In this document: piece by piece, positions 1 to 5,470 of the stretch
Numbering within the stretch: the first letter of the stretch is position 1
How the letters are laid out: each line of letters starts with the position of its first letter
Assembly: GCA_963205465.1 (NCBI GenBank)
Contig: CAUJKG010000409.1
Coordinates: 1-9,015 of the forward strand
Direction of reading: 5' to 3'
Source: Pseudomonadota bacterium
GTDB taxonomy: Bacteria; Pseudomonadota; Alphaproteobacteria; Rhizobiales; Xanthobacteraceae
DNA length: 9,015 nt
Position numbers and translations under genes: made by a program
The notes under the pieces: model-generated
Told to the model about the DNA's origin: nothing
The model's input: the letters and a program-made list of their open reading frames with translations, nothing else
The model's database searches: none

Positions 1-12
1 GAAAAGCGCCAG

Positions 13-1110
13 CTATTTTTTCTTCTTCTTTTGGGGTGAAGGCGGCGGCAGCACGACCTTCGGCGGGGCCGGCAGATACTGTGCGTCGAAGAATTCCTCG
101 GGCTTGAGCTTGCTCTTGAAAGCATGGATCTGGGCGAGCTGCTCGAAGGTCGCCGCGAAACGGACCGGATCGACGCCCCCCACCGTCTCCGCCTTGGGAT
201 CGAACGGCTTCACGTTTTCCGCAAGCACGATTTTCAGCCGCTCCAGTTCCACTTCCTTGCGCGCGCCCGGCATGCGCTTCAGCACTGCCTCGATTGCTTC
301 TTCGGGTTTCTGCAGGGTATCGCGTAGTGCCCGCACATAGGCGCGCAGGAAGCCCCTGATTGCTTCGGGCTGCTCGGCTTGAAATTTCGTGCTCGCCAGA
401 ATGGCGCTGCCGTAAAGCGAAATGCCGTAGTCCGACATCGAAAGTACGACGATATCGTCCGCCTGCACGCCGCGATCCTTCAGGTCGGCGACCGCGAAGG
501 AATTGCCGATCAGCGCGTCGACTTCGCCGGACACCAGCATCGGCACCCGGACCAGGAGGCCGACATTCATCATGGTGATTTTCTGGGTATCGACCGCGTT
601 GAGCTTGGCGAAGAGCGGCCAGAGCTGGGTCGCCGGGTCGGCGGCAGGGGCCGCGAGCTTCCGGCCTTCGGTATCCTTCAAGAATTGCACGCCACGGCTC
701 TTGCGGCCGATCAGGGCATAAGTCGGCTTGTCGTAAACGATATAGACCGCCTCGATCCCGGTGGCCGGATTCTGGTCGCGGTAGCGGATCAGCGCGTTGA
801 TGTCGCCGATGCTCATGTCATGGGTCGTCTGCGCCGCGCCGTTGGCGAGCGCGAGCCGCGTAATGGCTTCCTGCGGGGAAGCGGCCGGCTCGATTGCGAC
901 CTCGAGGCCTTCTTCCTTGAAGTAACCCTTGTCAATCGCGAGGAAGAAAGGCGCGGCGGTGCCGTCGATGGCGCGCTCGAGACTGAAGCGGATCCGCGTC
1001 TCGTTCTGGGCGGACACGGGCGAACAGCAAAGCAGCGCAAAGCCTACGAGGAGCGCGAATAGCGCATTCCCCGCGCCCGGCCAGCGCGCATCTGCTCCCT
1101 GGTTTTTCAT
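13..1110 (-). CDS. ABC transporter substrate-binding protein, NitT/TauT (NMT1/SsuA-like) family
   Basis: This is a predicted periplasmic ligand-binding subunit of an ABC importer; the family takes up nitrate, sulfonates, taurine, thiamine precursors and similar small molecules, and the ligand here cannot be told. The protein is 365 residues. Residues 14-34 form a signal peptide (hydrophobic stretch, then SPVSA before QNE), a likely signal peptidase I site. The two adjacent cysteines in the stretch lack a good lipobox. The family signature follows: APFFLAIDKGYF then EEGLEV (about 53-71), then a ligand-binding two-lobe body. I chose the ATG at 1110 because AAGGAG lies 5 nt upstream and the signal peptide starts directly after it; the frame stays open to 1299, but that extension has no family look. 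The C-terminus is odd: a proline-rich segment (PAPPKVVLPPPSPQ) ending in five lysines. No permease or ATPase gene is visible; they could lie beyond the left edge. It is divergent from the VTT gene. Confidence 0.9.
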   Translation of the reverse strand: MKNQGADARWPGAGNALFALLVGFALLCCSPVSAQNETRIRFSLERAIDGTAAPFFLAIDKGYFKEEGLEVAIEPAASPQEAITRLALANGAAQTTHDMSIGDINALIRYRDQNPATGIEAVYIVYDKPTYALIGRKSRGVQFLKDTEGRKLAAPAADPATQLWPLFAKLNAVDTQKITMMNVGLLVRVPMLVSGEVDALIGNSFAVADLKDRGVQADDIVVLSMSDYGISLYGSAILASTKFQAEQPEAIRGFLRAYVRALRDTLQKPEEAIEAVLKRMPGARKEVELERLKIVLAENVKPFDPKAETVGGVDPVRFAATFEQLAQIHAFKSKLKPEEFFDAQYLPAPPKVVLPPPSPQKKKKK

Positions 1111-1115
1111 CCAGT

Positions 1116-1121
1116 CTCCTT
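1116..1121 (-). promoter_or_regulatory. Ribosome binding site of the substrate-binding protein gene
   Basis: On the minus strand AAGGAG sits 5 nt before the ATG at 1110. It decides the start codon, because the frame remains open for 63 further codons upstream. A 15-bp palindrome begins 4 bp further upstream, so access to this site could be affected by a bound protein or a short hairpin. Confidence 0.75.
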
Positions 1122-1125
1122 GACG

Positions 1126-1140
1126 TGTCGCCTGGCGACA
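1126..1140. promoter_or_regulatory. Palindrome TGTCGCC-T-GGCGACA in the leader of the substrate-binding protein gene
   Basis: Two perfect 7-bp arms flank one central base. The site lies 15 bp upstream of the ATG at 1110 and just upstream of its ribosome binding site. This could be an operator bound by a dimeric repressor. A one-base loop is too small for an RNA hairpin, though one could form if the inner pairs stay open. The symmetry is seen directly; the function is inferred and no regulator gene lies in the window. Confidence 0.4.
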
Positions 1141-1284
1141 GCCGCAGCGGATTTTCGGTGCGGGCTGGCTCGCTAAGCTGTGCGAACTTCCCGTTTTTGT
1201 CGTCTTCGCCGCAGTTCGAAGCAAATCCCAACCGGCCACGAAGGGCAAGTGTCCTTTGCGCGAAAAGCACGCGACCACTCCCTC

Positions 1285-1298
1285 TGAACACGTGTTCA
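1285..1298. promoter_or_regulatory. Perfect 14-bp palindrome TGAACACGTGTTCA in the divergent intergenic region
   Basis: The symmetry is complete over 14 bp with no spacer, and it stops at the next base pair on each side. It lies 84 bp upstream of the VTT gene start (1382) and about 175 bp upstream of the substrate-binding protein gene start (1110), where a shared operator would be expected. It does not match the alphaproteobacterial LexA pattern of directly repeated GTTC. A TetR-, MarR- or LuxR-type dimer site is possible, but the regulator is unknown. Confidence 0.45.
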
Positions 1299-1381
1299 TT
1301 GAATTCGTTTCAGGTGCCGGAACGCGAAACGACCCGGCTTGCCTTTACTTCGTCATGCGCGGTGCCTAGAGAGAGCGTCGA

Positions 1382-1963
1382 ATGTTGCGCCGTCTTTATG
1401 ACTGGATTCTCGCGCTCTCCGCGCGCCCGTCTGCGCCTTATGCGCTGGCGGGCGTTTCCTTTGCCGAGAGTTCCTTCTTCCCGATTCCGCCCGACGCGAT
1501 GCTGGTGCCGATGTGCCTGGCGCAGCCGAAGAAGGCGTTTTTCTACGCCGGGATCTGCACCGTGGCTTCCGTACTCGGCGGACTGCTCGGCTACGCCATC
1601 GGCTATCTGCTCTATGAGTCGGTAGGAGCCTGGCTGATCCAGCTTTATGGCTATGGTAAGCAGTCGGAAGCCTTTCGGCAGGCTTATGCCGAGTGGGGTC
1701 ACTGGGTGATTCTCGCCAAGGGCGTGACCCCCATCCCCTACAAGCTCGTCACGATCACCGCAGGCTTCGCCGAATACAATCTGCTCTGGTTCACCCTTCT
1801 TTCGCTGATCACGCGCGGCGCGCGGTTCTATCTCGTGGCGGGCCTTTTGTTCTGGCTCGGGCCTCCGGCCAAGGAATTCATCGAGAAGCGGCTGGAACTG
1901 GTCTTCACTGCTTTCATGATCCTGTTCGTCGTCGGTATCGCCCTAGCCGTATATCTGGCCTGA
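1382..1963 (+). CDS. YqaA/DedA-like VTT-domain inner membrane protein
   Basis: This is a small polytopic inner-membrane protein of the SNARE-associated/VTT (DedA) superfamily, closest in appearance to YqaA. Members have roles in membrane homeostasis, and several DedA-superfamily proteins act on lipid carriers or phospholipid movement; the job of YqaA itself is not settled. The protein is 193 residues, a usual size for this branch. Visible features are the N-terminal FAESSFFPIPPDAMLVP segment (about 27-43), a glycine-rich helix (ASVLGGLLGYAIGYLL), the central KGVTPIPYK segment (about 115-123) typical of the re-entrant loops of this fold, a basic RGAR turn and a last hydrophobic helix. The start is the ATG at 1382, preceded by a weak GAGAG purine stretch. 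Only one base separates it from the following TSUP gene, so the two are probably co-transcribed. Confidence 0.88.
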   Translation: MLRRLYDWILALSARPSAPYALAGVSFAESSFFPIPPDAMLVPMCLAQPKKAFFYAGICTVASVLGGLLGYAIGYLLYESVGAWLIQLYGYGKQSEAFRQAYAEWGHWVILAKGVTPIPYKLVTITAGFAEYNLLWFTLLSLITRGARFYLVAGLLFWLGPPAKEFIEKRLELVFTAFMILFVVGIALAVYLA

Positions 1964-1964
1964 C

Positions 1965-2705
1965 ATGACCGGATACGCATTCGTCCTGATCGCGGGCATC
2001 TTCGCCGGGACGATCAGCGGCGTAATCGGAACCGGCTCCTCGATCATTCTCCTGCCTTTGCTGGTTTTCACCTTCGGGCCGTTGCAGGCCGTGCCAGTCA
2101 TGGCGGTCGCCTCTGTGATGGTGAACCTTTCGCGTGCCGTCGCCTGGTGGCGGGAAATCGACTGGCGGACGCTCGCCGCCTATGCGATCCCGGCGGTGCC
2201 CGCTGCAGCCCTCGGCGCCCGCACGCTGATTGAGCTGCCGCCGGCGCTGATCGATACCTTCCTCGGCTGCTTCTTCCTCGCCATGATTCCCGGACGGCGT
2301 TTTCTCGACCGGCGCGGCTGGCGCGCAACATGGTGGCAGCTTGCAATCGCAGGCGCGTTTATCGGTTTCATCACCGGCATCGTGCTTTCGACCGGGCCTT
2401 TAAGCGTCCCGGTCTTCGCTGCGGCGGGGCTGTTCAAGGGTGCGCTGCTCGCAACCGAAGCAGCAGCCTCGCTCCTGATCTACACCACCAAGGTTTCGAC
2501 CTTTCAGGCGCTCGGCGCGCTGTCATACGAAACCTTCATCAAGGGACTTCTGGTCGGCTCGACGCTGATGATCGGCACCTTCTTCGGCAAGTATCTCGTC
2601 ATGCGTATGCGCGCAGAGACATTCTCGAAGCTACTCGACCTGATGCTGCTGTGTTCAGGATCGGCGCTGCTCTGGGCCGCACTTGTCGCCATCAAAAAGT
2701 GGTAG
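1965..2705 (+). CDS. TauE/SafE (TSUP) family membrane transporter
   Basis: This is a predicted inner-membrane permease of the TSUP (sulfite exporter TauE/SafE) family, which moves small anions such as sulfite, sulfoacetate or thiosulfate. The substrate here is unknown. The protein is 246 residues, normal for the family. It starts with the typical glycine-rich first helix (FAGTISGVIGTGSSIILLPLL, split as residues about 14-34) and shows the two-half layout: hydrophobic segments near 1-60, 70-100, 120-155, 165-205 and 225-243. The second half repeats the pattern with GAFIGFITGIVLSTGP. The ATG at 1965 follows the upstream TGA after one base (TGACATG) and has no separate ribosome binding site, which points to translational coupling with the VTT gene. 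A divergent NitT/TauT-type binding protein lies nearby, which would fit sulfonate use, but this is only suggestive. Confidence 0.88.
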   Translation: MTGYAFVLIAGIFAGTISGVIGTGSSIILLPLLVFTFGPLQAVPVMAVASVMVNLSRAVAWWREIDWRTLAAYAIPAVPAAALGARTLIELPPALIDTFLGCFFLAMIPGRRFLDRRGWRATWWQLAIAGAFIGFITGIVLSTGPLSVPVFAAAGLFKGALLATEAAASLLIYTTKVSTFQALGALSYETFIKGLLVGSTLMIGTFFGKYLVMRMRAETFSKLLDLMLLCSGSALLWAALVAIKKW

Positions 2706-2726
2706 CTGCGGGAGCAGGAGTCCACT

Positions 2727-2765
2727 ATGCAATGCTCGACGTCTTCCCAGCACTCCTGGACTTGA
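2727..2765 (+). other. Possible 12-codon upstream open frame before the glycosyltransferase gene
   Basis: The ATG at 2727 has GGAG 6 nt upstream (2717-2720), better spaced than the same site is for the in-frame glycosyltransferase ATG at 2732. The frame encodes 12 residues and ends with TGA at 2763-2765, 5 bp before the internal ATG at 2771 where the family-like sequence starts. It could be a leader that couples translation to the ATG at 2771, or simply chance. Nothing in its composition marks it as a real peptide. Confidence 0.25.
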
Positions 2766-3619
2766 TTGAAATGCCGACGATTTCCATCGGGATGCCGGTT
2801 TACAATCGCCCCGAACTCTTGAAGCAGGCGATTGATAGTCTTCTGAACCAGACGTTCAAGGATTTTGAAATCCTGATCTCGGACAACGCGTCCCCGAATC
2901 CGCTGGTGCAGGAAATGTGCGAGGAGTATGCGCGCCGCGATCCGCGCATCAGATACGTGAGGCAGCCCACGAATATCGGCGCATTCAATAATCTCAAATA
3001 CGTCTACGAGAACTGCAATTCCGAATACTTCATGTGGGCAGCCGACGACGATCTGCGCGAAAACACTTTCATCGAGCGCGGCGTGAAGGCACTGAATGCC
3101 GACTCATCGAAAGCGGCATGGTTCTGCGAACTCGACGGCATCAAGTTTGACGGCACGCCTGCGCAGCATATTGCTTCGGTCAGTCCCTTCGCATCACGAG
3201 GCAACAAACGGATCGAACTGATCCGGTACATGATGGGCTCCGGGCCCAAAATGATGCTCGTCTATTCTATTTTCCGCCATCCGACCTTGCGCGAACCCAT
3301 CGAGTTTCTGACCCATAATCATCAGATTCCCGGCGCGGACTTCGTGCTCATGTATGTCTATGTAAGCCGTCACGACATTACGATCGACGACAATGTCCTG
3401 TTTCACTATCGGTTTCATGATCAGGACCGGCAGTCGAGAGTGAAGGTGCCGAAGCGAATGTTCGCCAATCGCCACTTCGCCGGTTACTGGAACGGAGCAA
3501 GCTTTACGCCTTACCCCATAATGACGCGTTGCCTGATTCCGGTTCGCTATCTCGTCTATCTCACGAACAAACTGAGCATCAGCATTGGAAAACGCTGGCG
3601 TCGTCTGCGCCGCTCGTAA
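2732..3619 (+). CDS. Family 2 (GT-A fold) glycosyltransferase
   Basis: This predicted cytoplasmic enzyme transfers a sugar from a nucleotide-sugar to an acceptor, probably in surface polysaccharide or glycoconjugate synthesis; donor and acceptor are unknown. From the ATG at 2732 it has 295 residues. The GT2 N-terminus reads TISIGMPVYNRPELL (about 16-30). The first nucleotide-binding acid motif is ISDNAS (49-54) and the DxD-type metal-binding motif is WAADDD (102-107). The last 50 residues carry a hydrophobic patch (LIPVRYLVYL) followed by a very basic tail (KRWRRLRRS), which could hold it at the membrane. The start is uncertain: 2732 has CAGGAG 11 nt upstream, whereas 2771 (282 residues) begins directly at the conserved domain but has no ribosome binding site. 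Its GC is visibly lower than that of flanking genes, which hints at horizontal origin. It follows the TSUP gene by 26 bp. Confidence 0.87.
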   Translation: MLDVFPALLDLIEMPTISIGMPVYNRPELLKQAIDSLLNQTFKDFEILISDNASPNPLVQEMCEEYARRDPRIRYVRQPTNIGAFNNLKYVYENCNSEYFMWAADDDLRENTFIERGVKALNADSSKAAWFCELDGIKFDGTPAQHIASVSPFASRGNKRIELIRYMMGSGPKMMLVYSIFRHPTLREPIEFLTHNHQIPGADFVLMYVYVSRHDITIDDNVLFHYRFHDQDRQSRVKVPKRMFANRHFAGYWNGASFTPYPIMTRCLIPVRYLVYLTNKLSISIGKRWRRLRRS

Positions 3620-3638
3620 AGCCAGCGACGAGACACTG

Positions 3639-3657
3639 CCCCGCTCGGCATGCGGGG
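3639..3657. terminator. GC-rich hairpin between convergent genes
   Basis: CCCCGC at 3639-3644 and GCGGGG at 3652-3657 form a 6-bp all-GC stem with a 7-base loop, in the 39 bp between the convergent glycosyltransferase and methyltransferase genes. A palindrome GGGGCTAGCCCC overlaps it at 3655-3666 and covers the methyltransferase stop. No T-run follows on either strand, so it would be an atypical terminator working in both directions. Confidence 0.35.
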
Positions 3658-3658
3658 G

Positions 3659-4315
3659 CTAGCCCCTGCTGCCGATACGTTTGCGGACACTACCGCCAAG
3701 CTGCTGGAAGAAATTTCCGATCTCGGCCGCGAAACGATCGCCTGCGCTCACTTCCGCGGCAGCGCTCTCGGCATTTTTCTTCAGAATGAGCAGCGATCCC
3801 GCAAGTTTCTCGCGGCTGTAATTCGGATAGCGCGCGAGAAATCTATCGGCTGCCTGCGTTACGCCGGGGAATTTCGGCGCATAGTCATGCATCGCGACAT
3901 AGCCGCCCACCTTGAGCATGCGTGTCCAGCTCAAGTCCCGCGTAACGTGATTGAGTTTGTGGGAGGCATCGATCAGCATGAAATCGAATTGCTCGCCTGC
4001 CGCTTCCGCTTTTCGGAATTCGCTCCAGCTGTCGCCCACGCGAAAATCGACTTCCGAGGGATCGACGCCCACCGAATGCAGGTTGCGCGCGACGATGCCC
4101 ATCTGATCCGGGAAATATTTCATCGTATCGACCACGACGAAGCGGGGCCGCGTTTCCTTCGGATAGAGGGCCACCATTCGTTTCAGCGTGCCGCCGGCAG
4201 CGGTCCCGATCTCGAGATGCGTTCCAGTCAGGCTCGAGAACTGCAGCAGTGTGTCGAGCGCCTGCGTTTCCTCCGGCGTCATCTCTGCTTCGAGTGTAGT
4301 GGCGCTTGCCCGCAT
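3659..4315 (-). CDS. Class I SAM-dependent methyltransferase (Methyltransf_24-like)
   Basis: This is a predicted S-adenosylmethionine-dependent methyltransferase, probably an O-methyltransferase acting on a sugar or other small acceptor; the substrate is unknown. The protein is 218 residues. Motif I is LEIGTAAGGT (34-43). The acidic residue at the end of strand 2 is D63 in VVVDTM. Motif IV is DFMLIDASH (111-119), and strand 5 is GGYVAMHDY (137-145). The DASH and MHD elements resemble the metal ligands of catechol-type O-methyltransferases. The ATG at 4315 was chosen because GAGG lies 5 nt upstream (4321-4324); a second ATG at 4282 (12th residue) is possible. A 34-codon open frame ends within that ribosome binding site. 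The gene is convergent with the glycosyltransferase and divergent from the second methyltransferase, suggesting a shared glycan-tailoring role. The antisense strand is open for a long way but shows no protein family features. Confidence 0.87.
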   Translation of the reverse strand: MRASATTLEAEMTPEETQALDTLLQFSSLTGTHLEIGTAAGGTLKRMVALYPKETRPRFVVVDTMKYFPDQMGIVARNLHSVGVDPSEVDFRVGDSWSEFRKAEAAGEQFDFMLIDASHKLNHVTRDLSWTRMLKVGGYVAMHDYAPKFPGVTQAADRFLARYPNYSREKLAGSLLILKKNAESAAAEVSAGDRFAAEIGNFFQQLGGSVRKRIGSRG

Positions 4316-4322
4316 GTCAGCC

Positions 4323-4427
4323 TCAGGGCTTCACAATCACTGGACCGGGCGCGGCCTCAAGCACGAGCCGCCGCACAATACGTGGACCGGCGCCTTTGTT
4401 ACGGCGCCAACAGCGGAATGATTTCAT
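4323..4427 (-). CDS. Possible 34-residue small protein or leader peptide ahead of the methyltransferase
   Basis: The minus-strand ATG at 4427 opens a frame of 34 codons ending with TGA at 4323-4325, which overlaps the GAGG ribosome binding site of the methyltransferase gene 7 bp before its ATG. The start has a G-run 7 nt upstream that may serve as a weak ribosome binding site. The peptide begins MKSFRCWRRNK, is rich in arginine and lysine at its N-terminus, and ends VIVKP. It contains two similar pieces, GPRIV and GPVIV, which are the translation of the 17-bp direct repeat. TATAAT occurs at the start codon, so a promoter there would exclude translation of this frame. I do not recognise it; a chance frame is quite possible. 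Confidence 0.3.
   Translation of the reverse strand: MKSFRCWRRNKGAGPRIVRRLVLEAAPGPVIVKP
4332..4390. repeat. Two copies of a 17-bp direct repeat, 42 bp apart
   Basis: CACAATNNNTGGACCGG occurs at 4332-4348 and 4374-4390. The 14 fixed positions are identical and the offset is exactly 42 bp, close to four turns of the helix. Sequence between and after the copies is not repeated. The pair lies between two divergent methyltransferase genes, where paired activator sites on one DNA face would make sense. It could equally be a short internal duplication of the 34-codon frame. Confidence 0.5.
4389..4408. repeat. Inverted repeat GGCGCC-8-GGCGCC
   Basis: Two GGCGCC hexamers at 4389-4394 and 4403-4408 can form a 6-bp stem with an 8-base loop. 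The left arm overlaps the second copy of the 17-bp repeat. It lies in the divergent region between the two methyltransferase genes. No T-run follows, so a terminator is unlikely; a role in regulation is possible but unproven. Confidence 0.35.
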
Positions 4428-4507
4428 TATACGACCCCCCCGAGCAGCGAGAGGCCATAGCGCCTGCGATTGCATTTGGCAAAGGAACGGGGCATAGGCT
4501 GCCGGTC

Positions 4508-5230
4508 ATGAACATCCTGCGGAAACTGGGGCTGATCGGCCCGAAAAAGCACGACCGCGAAGCGCTTGAAATCTACAACGAGCGCATCGGCTCCACGCGC
4601 CTCACCGAGCGCGACGGCGTGAAGGTCGTGGACTATCGCAAGGCTGACGGCAGCTTCGACTACGAAGCCTATAAGGCGATCCAGACCGCAGCCAACAAGG
4701 CGAAGATCGACTGGCGCTCGGTGCAACCGGAGAACATCGCGTTTCTTTGCCACGCGCTGACCGAACGCGGCGTGAAAATTCGCAAGGTACTTTGCCACGG
4801 CACGCGCAACGGCGCGGAGCAGAAGTTCTTTCACGAGGCCACCGGCGCGGAAGTGCTCGGCACCGAAATTTCCGACACCGCGACGCAATTCCCGATGACC
4901 ATTCAGTGGGACTTCCACGAAGTGAAGCCCGAATGGCAGGGCGCATTCGACGTCATCTTCTCGAATTCCTGGGACCACTCCTACGACCCGAAGCTTGCGC
5001 TTTCGCGCTGGCTGACCTGCATCGCCAAAGGCGGCGCACTCGCGCTCGAATGGAGCAACGTGCACGGCAAAACCGAAGCCTCGCCGATCGATCCGTTCCG
5101 ATCGAACCTGCCGGAGCTGATTTCTCTTCTGGAAACGCTGGTCGCGAACTCCGAATTCTCGAAGCCCGAAGTAATCCCGCTTCCCGACAATGATCGCGAG
5201 AAGCTCTTCGTCGCGGTATTCCGGAAGTAA
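4508..5230 (+). CDS. Atypical class I methyltransferase-fold protein
   Basis: This looks like a SAM-dependent methyltransferase, but I do not recognise its subfamily or substrate. It has 240 residues. An N-terminal region of about 90 residues (KLGLIGPKKHDREAL, then YEAYKAIQTAANK) precedes the catalytic fold. Motif I is VLCHGTRNGAE (94-104) instead of the usual glycine-rich loop. E120 in LGTEIS fits the ribose-binding acid, FDVIFSNSWDHSYDP (147-161) fits motif IV and GGALALEW (175-182) fits strand 5. The start is uncertain: the ATG at 4508 has only a weak AGG 9 nt upstream, while the in-frame ATG at 4418 would add 30 residues of unconvincing sequence and overlap the small open frame. It is divergent from the first methyltransferase and convergent with tRNA-Leu. 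With the glycosyltransferase it makes a plausible glycan-modifying set. Confidence 0.72.
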   Translation: MNILRKLGLIGPKKHDREALEIYNERIGSTRLTERDGVKVVDYRKADGSFDYEAYKAIQTAANKAKIDWRSVQPENIAFLCHALTERGVKIRKVLCHGTRNGAEQKFFHEATGAEVLGTEISDTATQFPMTIQWDFHEVKPEWQGAFDVIFSNSWDHSYDPKLALSRWLTCIAKGGALALEWSNVHGKTEASPIDPFRSNLPELISLLETLVANSEFSKPEVIPLPDNDREKLFVAVFRK

Positions 5231-5253
5231 GCCCGCAAAGGGCCTGTTGGCCT
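5231..5253. terminator. Possible terminator hairpins between methyltransferase and tRNA-Leu genes
   Basis: Two short, mutually exclusive stems lie directly after the methyltransferase stop: GCCC-5-GGGC (5231-5243) and GGCC-4-GGCC (5241-5252). On the minus strand, downstream of the tRNA, the second stem is followed by CTTT. The stems are only 4 bp and there is no real T-run, so the call is weak. Confidence 0.25.
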
Positions 5254-5265
5254 CATCGGGAAAGT

Positions 5266-5352
5266 TGGTGCCCCTAGCCGGAATCGAACCAGCACGGTGT
5301 TACCACCACCTGATTTTGAGTCAGGCGCGTCTACCAGTTCCGCCATAGGGGC
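5266..5352 (-). tRNA. tRNA-Leu (anticodon CAA)
   Basis: This is an 87-nt leucine tRNA that reads UUG codons. The acceptor stem pairs GCCCCTA with TAGGGGC, followed by discriminator A and an encoded CCA. The D-arm contains GGCGG and TGGTAGACGCG. The anticodon stem CCTGA/TCAGG encloses the loop CTCAAAA, giving anticodon CAA. The long variable arm (GGTG-GTAA-CACC) is the mark of class II tRNAs, and A73 fits leucine identity. The T-arm is GCTGG-TTCGATT-CCGGC. It is transcribed opposite to the flanking methyltransferase and dsbB genes. tRNA genes are common integration targets, and the glycosyltransferase/methyltransferase genes adjoin its 3' side; I found no second copy of its 3' end in the window. 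Confidence 0.96.
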
Positions 5353-5370
5353 ACGTCTGGAACGGCGGCA

Positions 5371-5399
5371 GTTATAGCGACGGCGCGCGGCAGGGCAAG
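5371..5399 (-). promoter_or_regulatory. Promoter of tRNA-Leu
   Basis: On the minus strand CTTGCC (5394-5399) and CTATAA (5372-5377) are 16 bp apart, close to the rhizobial housekeeping pattern CTTGAC/CTATAT. Transcription would start near 5364, about 12 nt before the mature tRNA 5' end at 5352, a normal leader length. Confidence 0.55.
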
Positions 5400-5470
5400 C
5401 CGTGAAAGCACAGCCGAATCCCTGGCCACGGAATGGACACGGAAGCCGCGCTTCATTACCTCTCCTGCCC

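Noticed and set aside
379..1062. 227-codon open frame antisense to the substrate-binding protein gene
   Set aside because: It is a shadow of a well-supported gene; the translation is rich in Arg, His and Asp with no recognisable motif.
2330..2731. Upstream extension of the glycosyltransferase frame through the TSUP gene
   Set aside because: The extension is an alternate-frame reading of the TSUP gene and has none of the properties of a GT2 N-terminal domain.
4332..4390. Short direct repeats considered as a CRISPR array
   Set aside because: There are only two 17-bp copies with three variable positions inside, no third repeat and no cas genes.
3650..4507. Long open frame on the plus strand antisense to the first methyltransferase, in frame with the second
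   Set aside because: It mirrors a clear methyltransferase on the minus strand, has no family features, and the second protein starts sensibly at 4508. Long antisense frames are common in GC-rich DNA.
5266..5290. 3' end of tRNA-Leu considered as an integration (attB) site
   Set aside because: No second copy of the tRNA 3' sequence is visible elsewhere in the window. The only nearby resemblance, CTAGCC near 3659, is too short.
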